DNA from: Rhodospirillaceae bacterium
GTDB taxonomy: Bacteria > Pseudomonadota > Alphaproteobacteria > UBA6615
Direction: 5' to 3'
DNA length: 64,000 nt
NCBI GenBank assembly: GCA_018667335.1
Contig: JABIVD010000027.1
Location: forward strand, 1 to 64,000
Both the position numbers and the translations under genes were made by a program. Under the pieces are notes generated by a model. That model was not told the DNA's origin. It did no database searches and saw only the letters and a list, made by a program, of their open reading frames with translations. The first letter of the stretch is position 1, and every line of letters starts with the position of its first letter. Positions 27,894 through 37,061 of the stretch are shown here, in pieces.

Positions 27894-28259
27894 CTATTCC
27901 GCCGCAGCGGCGCGGCGCAGGTCGCGCCGCATGACCAGATCCTGGAGAATGTCGAAGGCATCGCCGGGCAGCTCGTAGAACTTGCCGCCGAAGCGTCCCT
28001 CGACGGGATCAACACTCGCGATCTGGACCAGGATCAGAACGTCGCGGCCCCGATAGTCGGTGAAACGCAACTCGGAGCGCTGGTCTTCCATGGGCCAGGA
28101 AAGATCCTTGGTCTCCATCCGCGCACCCTCGGCACCGAACCCCGACAAACCGATATCGACAATCATGATCGGTTGATCGTCGAGGGTCGCCTCGATGGGA
28201 ACGTCACGACGGCGATCACGCCTGCGCTCATTGGGGGTTCCGACAATTCGGGTGGCCAT
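27894..28259 (-). CDS. PilZ domain protein
   Basis: A single-domain, 121-residue PilZ protein, a likely cyclic-di-GMP receptor. The basic motif RRRDRRRD (residues 12-19) supplies the RxxxR element. The second motif reads DIGLSG (35-40), so the usual serine of DxSxxG is a glycine here, a change seen in some family members. The ATG at 28259 is chosen because AGGCAGGA precedes it; an upstream ATG at 28292 lacks a site. No flagellar or cellulose gene is adjacent. Confidence 0.85.
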   Translation of the reverse strand: MATRIVGTPNERRRDRRRDVPIEATLDDQPIMIVDIGLSGFGAEGARMETKDLSWPMEDQRSELRFTDYRGRDVLILVQIASVDPVEGRFGGKFYELPGDAFDILQDLVMRRDLRRAAAAE

Positions 28260-28406
28260 GTCCTGCCTGCTTTTTCTGACGCAATACGACACGGTCGCCG
28301 AAAGACATTAAGCAATGCTGAACAGGCCCCGGCTACAGGGGCGCGATGCGCAACGCGGGTGACAAGCAAACGACCCTCGGCCATAACGAACCCTCGTTGC
28401 TAACCC

Positions 28407-29669
28407 ATGTTCGAGGCATTCGCGTTGGTCAAAGTCATTGTCCAGATGTACCCGGTCATTCCGGCGGAATCCGAGGCCGAGCGCATGGCGTTGCGTCCCA
28501 TCGGGCGGAACGCCGATCTGTTTCAGCAGACCCTGCGCGGCTGGTGCGACATCGTGGAGGAGGCCGACAGGCTCGGCCTGTGGGGCGTCACCGCCATCGA
28601 GCATCATTTTCATTCCGAGGGATACGAGGTCAGCCCCAACCCCGGCGTGATGAATGCATTCTGGGGTGCCCGCACGGAAAACATCCGCGTTGGCCAGCTC
28701 GGCTATGTGATGAGCGCGCAGAATCCGATCCGGGTCGCCGAGGAAACGGCGATGCTCGATCACCTGACCGAGGGACGCTGCTTCGTCGGTTTCTCCCGCG
28801 GCTTTCAGTCCCGCTGGACCGACATCCTCGGCCAGCATCTGGGCACCCGCGCGACCCTGTCCGACGGCGGGGCGGACGACAAGCTCAACCGGGAAATCTT
28901 CGAAGACGCGGTCGATATCGTCCGCAAGGCGTGGACCGAAGACAGCTTCGAGCACAATTCGCCCCGTTGGCAGATCCCGTTTCCCTACGACACCGGCGTC
29001 GAGAACTGGCCGATGGCGGCGTGGACCGAGAAGTTCGGCGCTCCGGGGGAAATCGGTCCCGACGGTGAGGTGCGCCGGATCAGCGTCGTCCCGTCGCCCT
29101 ACACCAAGCCCCATCCGCCGGTCTTCATCGCCTCGAATGCCAGCCGGGAGACTGTCGAATATGCCGGGCGCAACGGCTTCATCCCGGCGTATTTCTCACA
29201 CATGGACAAGGTCGCCGATTTCGGCCCGGCCTATGTGGAGACGGCGAAGCAGGCCGGGCATGACTTCGCGCTCGGCCAGAACCAGGCGATCGTGCGCATG
29301 CCGCGCATCGCCGAGACCATGGCGGACGCGCGCCAGGCCGTCGCCGCGTATGACGGCATGATCTACAAGCATTTCTACGAGAATTTCCTGCCCGATGCGC
29401 TGCGCGCCAAAGCCAACGTCCAGCCGGACACGCCGCTCGAAGATCTCGTCGATCCGATGATCGACACCGGCCTGTTCGTACCGGGCACCGCGAGCCAGGT
29501 GCGCGACCACTTCGTCGAACAGTGGAAACATCTGCCGGCCGAATACGTGATCCTGATCTATCACTACGCCCAGCAGCCCAAGGACAGCGTCATCGAGAAT
29601 TTGCGCCTGTTCATGGACGAGGTGAAGCCCGCGCTGGACGAGCTGACGCCGTATTCAGACGAGGATTAA
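28407..29669 (+). CDS. LLM-class flavin-dependent monooxygenase
   Basis: A luciferase-like oxidoreductase of about 420 residues. Family features are WGVTAIEHHFHSEGYE near the N-terminus, ENIRVGQLGYVMSAQNPIRVAEETAMLDHLTEGR and FVGFSRGFQ. It oxidises an unknown small molecule with reduced FMN. The listed ATG begins MFEAFALVKVIVQMYP; family members often start just before KVIVQMYP, and a TTG at 28425 preceded by GAGG would fit. It converges with the SDR gene at 29681. Confidence 0.9.
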   Translation: MFEAFALVKVIVQMYPVIPAESEAERMALRPIGRNADLFQQTLRGWCDIVEEADRLGLWGVTAIEHHFHSEGYEVSPNPGVMNAFWGARTENIRVGQLGYVMSAQNPIRVAEETAMLDHLTEGRCFVGFSRGFQSRWTDILGQHLGTRATLSDGGADDKLNREIFEDAVDIVRKAWTEDSFEHNSPRWQIPFPYDTGVENWPMAAWTEKFGAPGEIGPDGEVRRISVVPSPYTKPHPPVFIASNASRETVEYAGRNGFIPAYFSHMDKVADFGPAYVETAKQAGHDFALGQNQAIVRMPRIAETMADARQAVAAYDGMIYKHFYENFLPDALRAKANVQPDTPLEDLVDPMIDTGLFVPGTASQVRDHFVEQWKHLPAEYVILIYHYAQQPKDSVIENLRLFMDEVKPALDELTPYSDED

Positions 29670-29680
29670 ACCTCCGCGGG

Positions 29681-30496
29681 TCAACCCAGCATCAGCGTCG
29701 CGCCGCCATCAACCACGAGTTCCAGCCCCGTGATGTAGGAGGATTCATCCGAGGCGAGGAACACCGCTGCATTCGCGATGTCCCATGCGTCACCCCAGCG
29801 GCCCAGCGGGATCTTGTCCTCGCGCCAGGCATAGTATTTCTCGAGGGTCATGTCGGGGTCGGTGCCCTGCTGGACCATGTCGACCACGGCATTGTCGACC
29901 ATCGGGGTGCGGTTGAAGCCCGGCAGGATGGCGTTCACCCGAATATTCCAGCGGCCATACTGTCCGGCCGTGACCTTGGTGAACTGATTGATCGCGGCCT
30001 TCGTGGTCGGATAGGAGACATAGTTGATCCCCATGTAGCGCAGGCTCGAAATCGACGAGAGGTTGATGATCGAGCCGCCATTCTGTTCCTGCATGATCGG
30101 GATCACGCTCTTGCAGGTGAGGAACATGGACTTGAGGTTGGTGGCCATGACCCGGTCCCAATCGTCCTCGGTCTGCTCGACCGCGCCGCCGGGGGCCACG
30201 ATGCCCACATTGTTGTGCAGCACATCGATCCGCCCGAAGGCGCTGGTGCAGGCCGCGACCATTGCCTCGACCTGATCGGTCTGGGTGACATCCGCCTCGA
30301 ACACCTCTGCCGTGCCGCCTTCACCGCGGATCAGCTCCGCCGTCTCGGTCGCCGCGTCCGCGTTGATATCGGCGCACAAGATGCTGGCACCTTCGCGCGC
30401 GAACAGAACCGCCGCGGCCTTGCCATTGCCCCAGCCGGGTCCGATCGAACCGGCACCGGTCACCAGCGCCACCTTTCCACTCAGACGTTCCGCCAT
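29681..30496 (-). CDS. SDR family oxidoreductase
   Basis: An NAD(P)-dependent short-chain dehydrogenase of 271 residues. The cofactor loop reads VTGAGSIGPGWGNGKA, with one residue more than the classical TGxxxGxG, a variant that defines a subgroup of SDRs. NNVG, INLSSISSLRYM and the catalytic YPTTK are present. The C-terminus SSYITGLELVVDGGATL is standard. It is the last gene of a minus-strand run with an aldo/keto reductase, an acetamidase-like protein and a second SDR. Confidence 0.9.
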   Translation of the reverse strand: MAERLSGKVALVTGAGSIGPGWGNGKAAAVLFAREGASILCADINADAATETAELIRGEGGTAEVFEADVTQTDQVEAMVAACTSAFGRIDVLHNNVGIVAPGGAVEQTEDDWDRVMATNLKSMFLTCKSVIPIMQEQNGGSIINLSSISSLRYMGINYVSYPTTKAAINQFTKVTAGQYGRWNIRVNAILPGFNRTPMVDNAVVDMVQQGTDPDMTLEKYYAWREDKIPLGRWGDAWDIANAAVFLASDESSYITGLELVVDGGATLMLG

Positions 30497-30531
30497 CCTT
30501 CACTCCTGCATCTTCGCGGGGATTAAAGCCG

Positions 30532-31365
30532 CTACTCTTCTTCGATCGGGTCCCAGTCGGGCGCAAAGGGCGGGTCCGAGCCGCGCTGGCCGTTGGGCAG
30601 ACCCTCAATCGCCGCCCGGTCGGCATCGTCGAGCGTGAAGTCGAAGACGTCGATGTTCTCGGCGATTCCTTCGCGCCGCGTGGACTTCGGCACCAGCATG
30701 GTATCCGGCTTGTCGAGCTGCCAGCGGATCGCGACCTGGGCAGCAGACTTGCCGTACTTCGCGCCAACCCCTTCGAGCACATGGTTGCCCGGGACCTTGC
30801 CGCGCCCGAGCGGCGAGTGCGCTGTCACTGTCACGCCCAGCGCAACGGTCGCCGCCTCGACGGCCGGTTGTCGCAGCAAGGGATGGTTCTCGAACTGGTT
30901 GGAGAACAGATCCGCTCCATGGACCTCAACCGCTTCATGCAGCAGGGGAATGGTGAAATTCCCGACACCGACCTGACGGACCAGCCCCGCCGTCCGTGCG
31001 TCCGCCAGCGCCGCGAGAGTTTCCGCCAGCGGGGTGTCGCGGTTCGGCCAGTGATACATCCACAGATCGACATAGTCCGTTTGGAGCCTGTCGAGGCTCT
31101 CGACGAGTTCGGCTTGCACCGCCTCGGGAGAGGCGTCGTACACGCCGCATTTGGTGGTCACGAAGATGTCCGCGCGCGACAGCCCGGACTGCACCAAGGC
31201 CGCGCCGACATCGGCCTCATTGCCGTAAAGCTGGGCCGTGTCGATGTGCCGGTAGCCCGCCTCAAGTGCCCACAGGACGGCGCGGGTGCATTGCGCGCCG
31301 CGCATCGGGAAGGTGCCGAACCCCAGCGCCGGGACGCGCGCCCCCTTGTGTTGGACATATTGCAT
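30532..31365 (-). CDS. Aldo/keto reductase
   Basis: An NADPH-dependent reductase of 277 residues related to 2,5-diketogluconate reductase. The catalytic tetrad is Asp42, Tyr47, Lys72 and His105, in HIDTAQLYGNE, TTKCG and MYHWPNRD. The C-terminal VPKSTRREGIAENIDVFDF segment, which binds NADPH, is intact. The gene starts 13 bases after the upstream acetamidase-like gene, so they are co-transcribed. The substrate is unknown. Confidence 0.93.
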   Translation of the reverse strand: MQYVQHKGARVPALGFGTFPMRGAQCTRAVLWALEAGYRHIDTAQLYGNEADVGAALVQSGLSRADIFVTTKCGVYDASPEAVQAELVESLDRLQTDYVDLWMYHWPNRDTPLAETLAALADARTAGLVRQVGVGNFTIPLLHEAVEVHGADLFSNQFENHPLLRQPAVEAATVALGVTVTAHSPLGRGKVPGNHVLEGVGAKYGKSAAQVAIRWQLDKPDTMLVPKSTRREGIAENIDVFDFTLDDADRAAIEGLPNGQRGSDPPFAPDWDPIEEE

Positions 31366-31378
31366 AACCGGGGGCTGA

Positions 31379-32350
31379 CTAGAGTCGCTTGCCCACTGCG
31401 TCTGCGGCGCCGTGCAGTGCGGCCTTGGGCAGCATCACGTGGCAGCCCTTGTTGACGTTGACCAGCTGGGAGACGCGCACATCCGCGGCCAGGCTGCACA
31501 GCGAGTAGGCGTCTTCGGCCGACAGGTTTGTGCGCTCCTGGATCAGCACGATCATGTCCCGCAGGCCCTGCTTGGCCGCATCGTCGAGATCCTGGTCGAT
31601 GCCGATCGTGATGTAGTGGGTGTCGGTCTCCGCGCGCGGCATCTTGTAGGAAATGTCCTTGCGGATATGGAACTCGAAGGTGCCGATCAGCGCGGTCTCC
31701 GCCGCCGACAGGCAGCTCTCACCGTCGCCCTGGAGCGCATGGCCGTCGCCGGTCTGGAAATTCGCGCCGGGCACATGGACCGGCAGGTAAAGCGTCGAAC
31801 CCGCACCGAGCTCCTTGATGTCGAGATTGCCGCCGTGGGGCTGGGGGACGATCGAGGTGATGGTGCCCCATTCGGGCGGCGGCGAGACGCCCATCACGCC
31901 GAAGAACGCGTTGCACGGCAAATCCACACCCCAGGGCAACTTCGCGACATGGGCCTCGCGGTCGAGCGGGATGTTGAGGACGCGCTTCTTGTGGAAGTCC
32001 TCGGGCAGGGAGCCCTTCAGGGGCATGATCATGTTCCACGCCCAGTCCTGGCGCAGTTCGACATCGATGATCCGCACCTCCAGCACGTCGCCGGGCACAG
32101 CCCCGCGCACCGCGACCGGGCCGGTCATGATGTGGCCGGGCAGGATCGGCTTGTTGTCGGCGATGAAGGCGGCATGGTCCGGCAGCAGGCTGTCGCGGAC
32201 CTCCTCTGGAATCTGGTCCGGCCCGCCGGAAATCGTCTCGATGACGACCCGGTCACCGGACTCAACTTCGAGGACCGCCTCGAAGTCTGCTGAAAATGCG
32301 CCCCACCGGAGGTTCTCCGGTGCCGATGTCAGTCGATGTTCCGTGGCCAT
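31379..32350 (-). CDS. Acetamidase/formamidase family protein
   Basis: A metal-dependent amidase of the FmdA/AmdA group, 323 residues. Matching parts are the N-terminal GDRVVIETISGG, the MTGPVAVRGAVPGDVLEVRI segment and the GGNLDIKELGAGSTLYLPVHVPGANFQTGDGHALQGDGE block, with catalytic or metal-binding Asp, His and Glu. It would release ammonia from a short amide. It lies between an SDR and the aldo/keto reductase on the same strand. Confidence 0.9.
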   Translation of the reverse strand: MATEHRLTSAPENLRWGAFSADFEAVLEVESGDRVVIETISGGPDQIPEEVRDSLLPDHAAFIADNKPILPGHIMTGPVAVRGAVPGDVLEVRIIDVELRQDWAWNMIMPLKGSLPEDFHKKRVLNIPLDREAHVAKLPWGVDLPCNAFFGVMGVSPPPEWGTITSIVPQPHGGNLDIKELGAGSTLYLPVHVPGANFQTGDGHALQGDGESCLSAAETALIGTFEFHIRKDISYKMPRAETDTHYITIGIDQDLDDAAKQGLRDMIVLIQERTNLSAEDAYSLCSLAADVRVSQLVNVNKGCHVMLPKAALHGAADAVGKRL

Positions 32351-32429
32351 GATGCTTTCCCCATACGTGCCTCTGTATTCGAGGCCGGCATTGTGTCGGT
32401 CGGCGGAGGCGGGGGCAAGCGCCGCCGCG

Positions 32430-33188
32430 CTACATCGCGGAGATGCCGCCGTCGAGGACCAGTTCCGAGCCGGTCATGAAGCGGCTCTCGTCCGACGCCA
32501 GGTAGACGACCGCATAGGCCACGTCCTCGGGTTCGGCGACAATCCCCAGCGGGACCTGCTGGGCCAGCCGTTCGAGGCCTTCCTCGCGGGTGCCGCGTTT
32601 GAGAATATTGTCGAGAATCGGCGTGTCGACGAAGGCCGGATGCACCGAGTTGCAGCGCACCTGGTTGCCCTGCTTGGCGCAATGCAGGGCGACGGACTTG
32701 GTCAGGTGGCGCACGCCCGCCTTGGCCGAGTTGTAGGCCGCCAGATTGTGCCCGGCGATGATCCCGGAAATCGACGAGATGTTGACGATCGAACCGCCAC
32801 CCGACGCCGCGATGTGCCGGATCGCGTATTTGCAACCGAGGAACACGCTGTCCAGATCCAGCGAATGCAGCCATTTCCAGTCCTCGAACGAGGTGTCCTC
32901 GACCGTGCCGCCGATGGCCGACCCGGCGCAGTTGACCAGCACGTTCAGCCCGCCATACGCCGCCACGACCGTGTCGAGCGCCATCGTCCAGGCATCTTCC
33001 TGGGTGACGTCATGGGCAATCGCGACGGCGGTCTCGCCGATCTCCTCGGCGACCGCGCGCGCGCCATCCAGATTGATGTCCGACACGGCCACCCGCGCGC
33101 CCTGGTTCGCCAGCATGATCGCCGACGCCCGGCCGATCCCGGATGCGCCGCCGGTCACCAGCGCGATTTTTCCGCCGACCCGTTCCAA
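32430..33188 (-). CDS. SDR family oxidoreductase
   Basis: A classical 252-residue short-chain dehydrogenase. The cofactor motif is VTGGASGIGRASA; the catalytic residues lie in VNISSISGIIAGHNLAAYNSAKAG with the Tyr-x3-Lys as YNSAK. The C-terminus MTGSELVLDGG is standard. First gene of the minus-strand run and divergent from the GNAT gene across 51 bases. Confidence 0.92.
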   Translation of the reverse strand: MERVGGKIALVTGGASGIGRASAIMLANQGARVAVSDINLDGARAVAEEIGETAVAIAHDVTQEDAWTMALDTVVAAYGGLNVLVNCAGSAIGGTVEDTSFEDWKWLHSLDLDSVFLGCKYAIRHIAASGGGSIVNISSISGIIAGHNLAAYNSAKAGVRHLTKSVALHCAKQGNQVRCNSVHPAFVDTPILDNILKRGTREEGLERLAQQVPLGIVAEPEDVAYAVVYLASDESRFMTGSELVLDGGISAM

Positions 33189-33239
33189 ATCAAAAACCCT
33201 CCGCTACATTGTCCGCATGAAGGCGCAAGGACCCGATCA

Positions 33240-33761
33240 ATGCAACCGCTGACCACAGATCGTCTCGCACTGCGGCCATTTTGCATCGATGACGTGGAGG
33301 GTGCCTTCGGTTTTTTCGCCGACCCCGAGGTCATGCATTTCAGCCTCAACGGCCCGCATCCATCGCGCAAACAGACCGAAGATTTCATCGCGGCGAACAT
33401 CAACCGCCAGGCACGGCTTGGGTTTTCCATCTGGGCCGTCATCGAACAGGCCGGCGGCGACCTCGTCGGGATGAGCGGCCTGGCGGAGTTCGGTCACGGC
33501 GTACCGGGGATCGAGCTGGCGTACCGTCTGCGCCGGGACCGCTGGGGCAGGGGCTATGCGACCGAGGCCGGGCGCGCCGCCGTCACGCATGCATTCGGAC
33601 CATTGGAACTGGACCGGCTGATCGCCGCGGTCGAACCCGCGAACACGCCGTCGATCCATGTGCTGGAGAAATGCGGGTTTGTCTTCGTCGAGGACCGAAA
33701 TCTCGGCGGCAAGGACGCGCTGGTCTACGAACTGCACGGACCCGGGGCGAACTCCGCCTAG
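33240..33761 (+). CDS. GNAT family N-acetyltransferase (RimJ/RimL type)
   Basis: A 173-residue acetyltransferase. It opens with the family-typical TDRLALRPF, has the acetyl-CoA-binding motif RDRWGRGYATEAGRAA, and ends with NTPSIHVLEKCGFVFVE. The target may be a protein N-terminus or a small amine. The ATG at 33240 follows CAAGGACC. Its TAG stop shares the palindrome CTAG (33758-33761) with the stop of the converging dioxygenase gene. Confidence 0.88.
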   Translation: MQPLTTDRLALRPFCIDDVEGAFGFFADPEVMHFSLNGPHPSRKQTEDFIAANINRQARLGFSIWAVIEQAGGDLVGMSGLAEFGHGVPGIELAYRLRRDRWGRGYATEAGRAAVTHAFGPLELDRLIAAVEPANTPSIHVLEKCGFVFVEDRNLGGKDALVYELHGPGANSA

Positions 33762-34792
33762 GCCAACGGCCCGCCGGCGGATTTCCACGCGTCGATCCCG
33801 CCGGCCAGATGGCACGGGTTGTCGATCCCGGCACCCAGCGCTGCTTCGACCGCCATCGCCGAGCGCTCGCCATAGGCGCAGTAGAAGACGATCCGCTTGC
33901 CCGATGTGTGTGCGAGCTCGAACAGCATGCCGCCCGGGTTCACGTTCTCGTCGAGATCGGGGTAGGGCGCATGGACCGAGCCGGGGATCACGCCGTTCTT
34001 CTCGCGCTCGGAATCGTCGCGCAAATCGACCAGCATGATGCTCGGGTCCTCGACCTGGGCGATGCCCTGTCCGCAATTCAGGGAAAGCCCCATGCGTTCG
34101 AGGTCGTCCTGGTGCAGTCCGATCTTGAGATTGGCCGGCACCGCCACATCCATCATCTTGGGATTGGCGAGGTTGAGGTTGTCCATGATCTCGATATACG
34201 CGGCCTCGGACGTCACCTGCAGGCGCGGGTTGTAGGACTTCTCTTCGCCGATCGTGCTGACCGTGTCGCCCTTATAGTCGTGGGCGGGATAGACCAGCGT
34301 GTCCTCGGGCAGCTTCAGCAGTTTGTTGAAAATCGAATCATACTGGGCGGCCGCGTCGCCATGCTGGAAGTCGGTCCGGCCGGTCCCGCGGATCAACAGC
34401 GTGTCGCCGGTGAACACCCGGTCATTCATCAGGAAACTGTATGAATCATCCGTGTGCCCGGGTGTGTAGACCACATCGAGACGGATCCCCTCGATGTCGA
34501 TGGCGTCGCCCTCAGCCACCCGCATCGAGACAACATCCACGCCGCTCTGTTCTCCCATCACGGTGATGCAGCGCGTGCGGTCCCGCAGCGCGCCGAGGCC
34601 GGTGATGTGGTCGGCATGGACATGGGTGTCGACCGCCTTGATCAGGCGAAGGTCGAGCTCGTCGAGAAGCTGGAGATAGCGATCCACCTTGTCGAGCACC
34701 GGATCGATGATCAACGCCTCGCCGCCGGGGCGGCTGGCCATCAGGTAGGTGTAGGTGCTGGACTCACTGTCGAACAGTTGCCGGAAAATCAT
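33758..34792 (-). CDS. Persulfide dioxygenase-rhodanese fusion protein
   Basis: A 344-residue fusion. The N-terminal metallo-beta-lactamase domain (1-240) resembles ETHE1-type persulfide dioxygenases, with HxHxDH at His57-His62, His113 and Asp130 as metal ligands. The C-terminal rhodanese domain (about 245-340) has the active-site loop CAYGERS with Cys305. The pair would oxidise glutathione persulfide to sulfite and pass sulfur to or from thiosulfate, detoxifying sulfide. The ATG at 34792 was preferred over 34819 because GGAG precedes it and the fold starts at once. No sqr is visible nearby. Confidence 0.9.
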   Translation of the reverse strand: MIFRQLFDSESSTYTYLMASRPGGEALIIDPVLDKVDRYLQLLDELDLRLIKAVDTHVHADHITGLGALRDRTRCITVMGEQSGVDVVSMRVAEGDAIDIEGIRLDVVYTPGHTDDSYSFLMNDRVFTGDTLLIRGTGRTDFQHGDAAAQYDSIFNKLLKLPEDTLVYPAHDYKGDTVSTIGEEKSYNPRLQVTSEAAYIEIMDNLNLANPKMMDVAVPANLKIGLHQDDLERMGLSLNCGQGIAQVEDPSIMLVDLRDDSEREKNGVIPGSVHAPYPDLDENVNPGGMLFELAHTSGKRIVFYCAYGERSAMAVEAALGAGIDNPCHLAGGIDAWKSAGGPLA

Positions 34793-34867
34793 GGCGTGCG
34801 TCTCCGTGCGAAAAATCACACACAGATTACGTGAAATGATCCGCCCAGTGGAAACAAATTCACGCGA

Positions 34868-35779
34868 TCAGAGGCTGTAGAAGTCGCGCGCCGTGTCGTG
34901 GAAGAATTTTCCAAGCTCTGCATCGGATCGCTCTGCCAGAACGTCCTTCTGCGCCGACATGTAGTCGCCGAAGGAGGTCCACATGCGTTCGACGGGATAG
35001 TTGCTGCCGAAGAAGCAGCGATCGGGCCCGAACATGTCCAGTGCGGTGTTCGCGGCAATGCCCATCAGGTTCGCGTCCACCTTGCGGGTAAAGGTATTCA
35101 GGCCCGACACCTTGATGAAGACGTTCTCGCACGGCTTCAGGACCTCCAGCGCCTCGCGCCATTCCGCGACAGTTGAACTGTCGGTCGCCGTCAGCATGCC
35201 GGCATGCACGAGGCATATGTTCAGGTTGGAACATTCGCGTGCGAGCATCGCCAGGTCGGCAAACTGTGATGCGAACCCCTGAAAGTCGAATGTCAGACCC
35301 TTGTCCGACAAAATAGACAGGCCGCGCCGGAAACTCGTCGAAAGGCAAAGGTCCGGACGGTCCACGTAGCGCCAGTATTCGTTCTGGGGGTGCCAATAGA
35401 CCTGCTGGCGGATACCGCGCGTGTTGGCGTGGCTCATATGGCCGTCGAGGACGGTCTCCAGATTGGGGTCTGTCAGGTCCGCATAGCCGACGATGCCGCT
35501 GGGAAAGCCGGTCTCGTCTGCCATGTCCTGCAGGCCGGCGGTCTCATCCACGGGCCGGGTAATGTCGAAGTTGGCCTGAACATGGACCGACTTCACCACA
35601 TTGTGGGGTTCGAAATCGGCCATCAGATCGCCGACGGAATATTTCTGCTTCAGGGCCGACCAGTCATCGCCGAAGATCATCGGACGCATGGGTTGGTTCA
35701 TCCATGGATAGTTGGCCTCGAGGTCCCAGAAAATGTGGTGATGGGAATCGATAATCGGACCGTCGTATCGCGGCATCAA
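34868..35779 (-). CDS. Amidohydrolase family protein (TIM barrel)
   Basis: A 303-residue metal-dependent hydrolase of the amidohydrolase 2 group. The metal-binding start is IIDSHHHIFWD (residues 9-19). Further ligands are likely in the SVHVQANFD and CLVHAGM regions, and the Asp in FGPDRCFFGSNYPVERMW near the C-terminus. Relatives include lactonases and decarboxylases of aromatic degradation. Two adjacent ATG codons at the start differ by one residue. The gene starts 23 bases downstream of the LLM monooxygenase gene on the same strand. Confidence 0.9.
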   Translation of the reverse strand: MMPRYDGPIIDSHHHIFWDLEANYPWMNQPMRPMIFGDDWSALKQKYSVGDLMADFEPHNVVKSVHVQANFDITRPVDETAGLQDMADETGFPSGIVGYADLTDPNLETVLDGHMSHANTRGIRQQVYWHPQNEYWRYVDRPDLCLSTSFRRGLSILSDKGLTFDFQGFASQFADLAMLARECSNLNICLVHAGMLTATDSSTVAEWREALEVLKPCENVFIKVSGLNTFTRKVDANLMGIAANTALDMFGPDRCFFGSNYPVERMWTSFGDYMSAQKDVLAERSDAELGKFFHDTARDFYSL

Positions 35780-35802
35780 TATGCTCCTTCAAGCAATCGT
35801 AT

Positions 35803-36900
35803 TTATTCGCCGAGCGCCTTGTTGACGCGCGGCATGACCTCATGGGCCATGAGTTCCATCGAACGGCGCGACAGGGGCACATCGGCCCAGTCATGTCCGG
35901 TGTACATAAGTTGGCCGAACGGGCCGATGATCTCGCGCAATTCGAGAATTTGCTCGACCACGCTTTCAACCGATCCGGCGATCACCTGCGTGTCCAGCGA
36001 ATGCCGTACAGAGACCTCTTCGTCCGGCTGATCGGGATGGGACTTGAACAGCCCCATGCCCGTCGCGCCCCGGCCCCGCAGTAGCTTTTTCTGGATGTTT
36101 GAGAAATAGAATCCGTAAGGGCCGTCTTCACTGCGGGCGTACTTGATCGCCGTGTCGGCGTCGTCGGCGACGAAGATGCTTTTGGCCACCGACCACTGGG
36201 ACGGGTCCTCGGCCATGCCGGCATTCTTCTGGCCTTCCACAAATTTCGGCAGATGGGTCGCCACCCAATGGGCCTGCACATAATTCGACGAGATGCCGCG
36301 CCAGCCGCGCTCGGCCGCCAGGGTAATGCCCTTGGAGTAGGGCGCCAACGCCGTGAACACGATGGGCGGGTGGGGCTTCTGGAGCGGCTTGGGTATGAGC
36401 CCCTGGCCAATCTCGGGGTACAGCGTGCGCTCGGTCGAGGTCTTGAAGAATTTGCCCTCGAGGTTGTACGGCGCGTCCCCGGCCCAGATTTCCAGCACCT
36501 GGTTGATCGCCTCGACCATCTTCTCGTTCTTGTCGAGGTCGAGATTGCCGAACACCTCGATGTCCGACGGCAGGCCACCCGGGCCGATGCCGAACACGAA
36601 CCGGCCGTCGAGCAGGTGATCCATCATCGCGACCTGCGCCGCGACATGGACCGGGTGATAGCTCGGCATATTGATCACGCCGGTCCCGAGTTTGATTTGC
36701 TTTGTGCGGTCAATCAGCGTCGCCAGGAAGACCAGACAACTGGTGATCGGCTCCGCCAGATCGGTCATGTGCTCGCCAACGAAAGCCTCGGTATAACCGA
36801 GCTCATCCGCCAGGATGATCGCCGCCTGATCCTCGCGCAAAACCTCCCGGTAATCGCGGGTAATCGGATGTACCGGTTGGGTGAAAAATCCGAGCTTCAT
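35803..36900 (-). CDS. LLM-class flavin-dependent monooxygenase
   Basis: A second luciferase-like oxidoreductase, 365 residues. Start KLGFFTQPVHP, then EHMTDLAEPITSCLVFLATLIDRTKQIKLGTGVINMP and HLLDGRFVFGIGPGGLPSD match the family. GGAGGGG just before the ATG at 36900 settles the start. It forms a likely two-gene unit with the amidohydrolase: an oxygenation step followed by hydrolysis would be a plausible degradative sequence, but the substrate is not known. Confidence 0.91.
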   Translation of the reverse strand: MKLGFFTQPVHPITRDYREVLREDQAAIILADELGYTEAFVGEHMTDLAEPITSCLVFLATLIDRTKQIKLGTGVINMPSYHPVHVAAQVAMMDHLLDGRFVFGIGPGGLPSDIEVFGNLDLDKNEKMVEAINQVLEIWAGDAPYNLEGKFFKTSTERTLYPEIGQGLIPKPLQKPHPPIVFTALAPYSKGITLAAERGWRGISSNYVQAHWVATHLPKFVEGQKNAGMAEDPSQWSVAKSIFVADDADTAIKYARSEDGPYGFYFSNIQKKLLRGRGATGMGLFKSHPDQPDEEVSVRHSLDTQVIAGSVESVVEQILELREIIGPFGQLMYTGHDWADVPLSRRSMELMAHEVMPRVNKALGE

Positions 36901-37061
36901 GATCCCCTCCAAATCGAGTTGCATTCATAGCGAGGTGCAAAGCGTCGGTCACGCCAAACAACCCACAAACCCGAAATCTCTCCGCGATCTGTCGCACAAT
37001 CGTGATTGCCCGACGCGAAGGCGCTGTGGCACCCCTCGTTCCGGTACCACACGGAGGCGAC

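Noticed and set aside
31815-33239. Long upstream extension of the GNAT gene
   Set aside because: The extension lies opposite the acetamidase and SDR genes and has no homology. The acetyltransferase fold starts at 33240.
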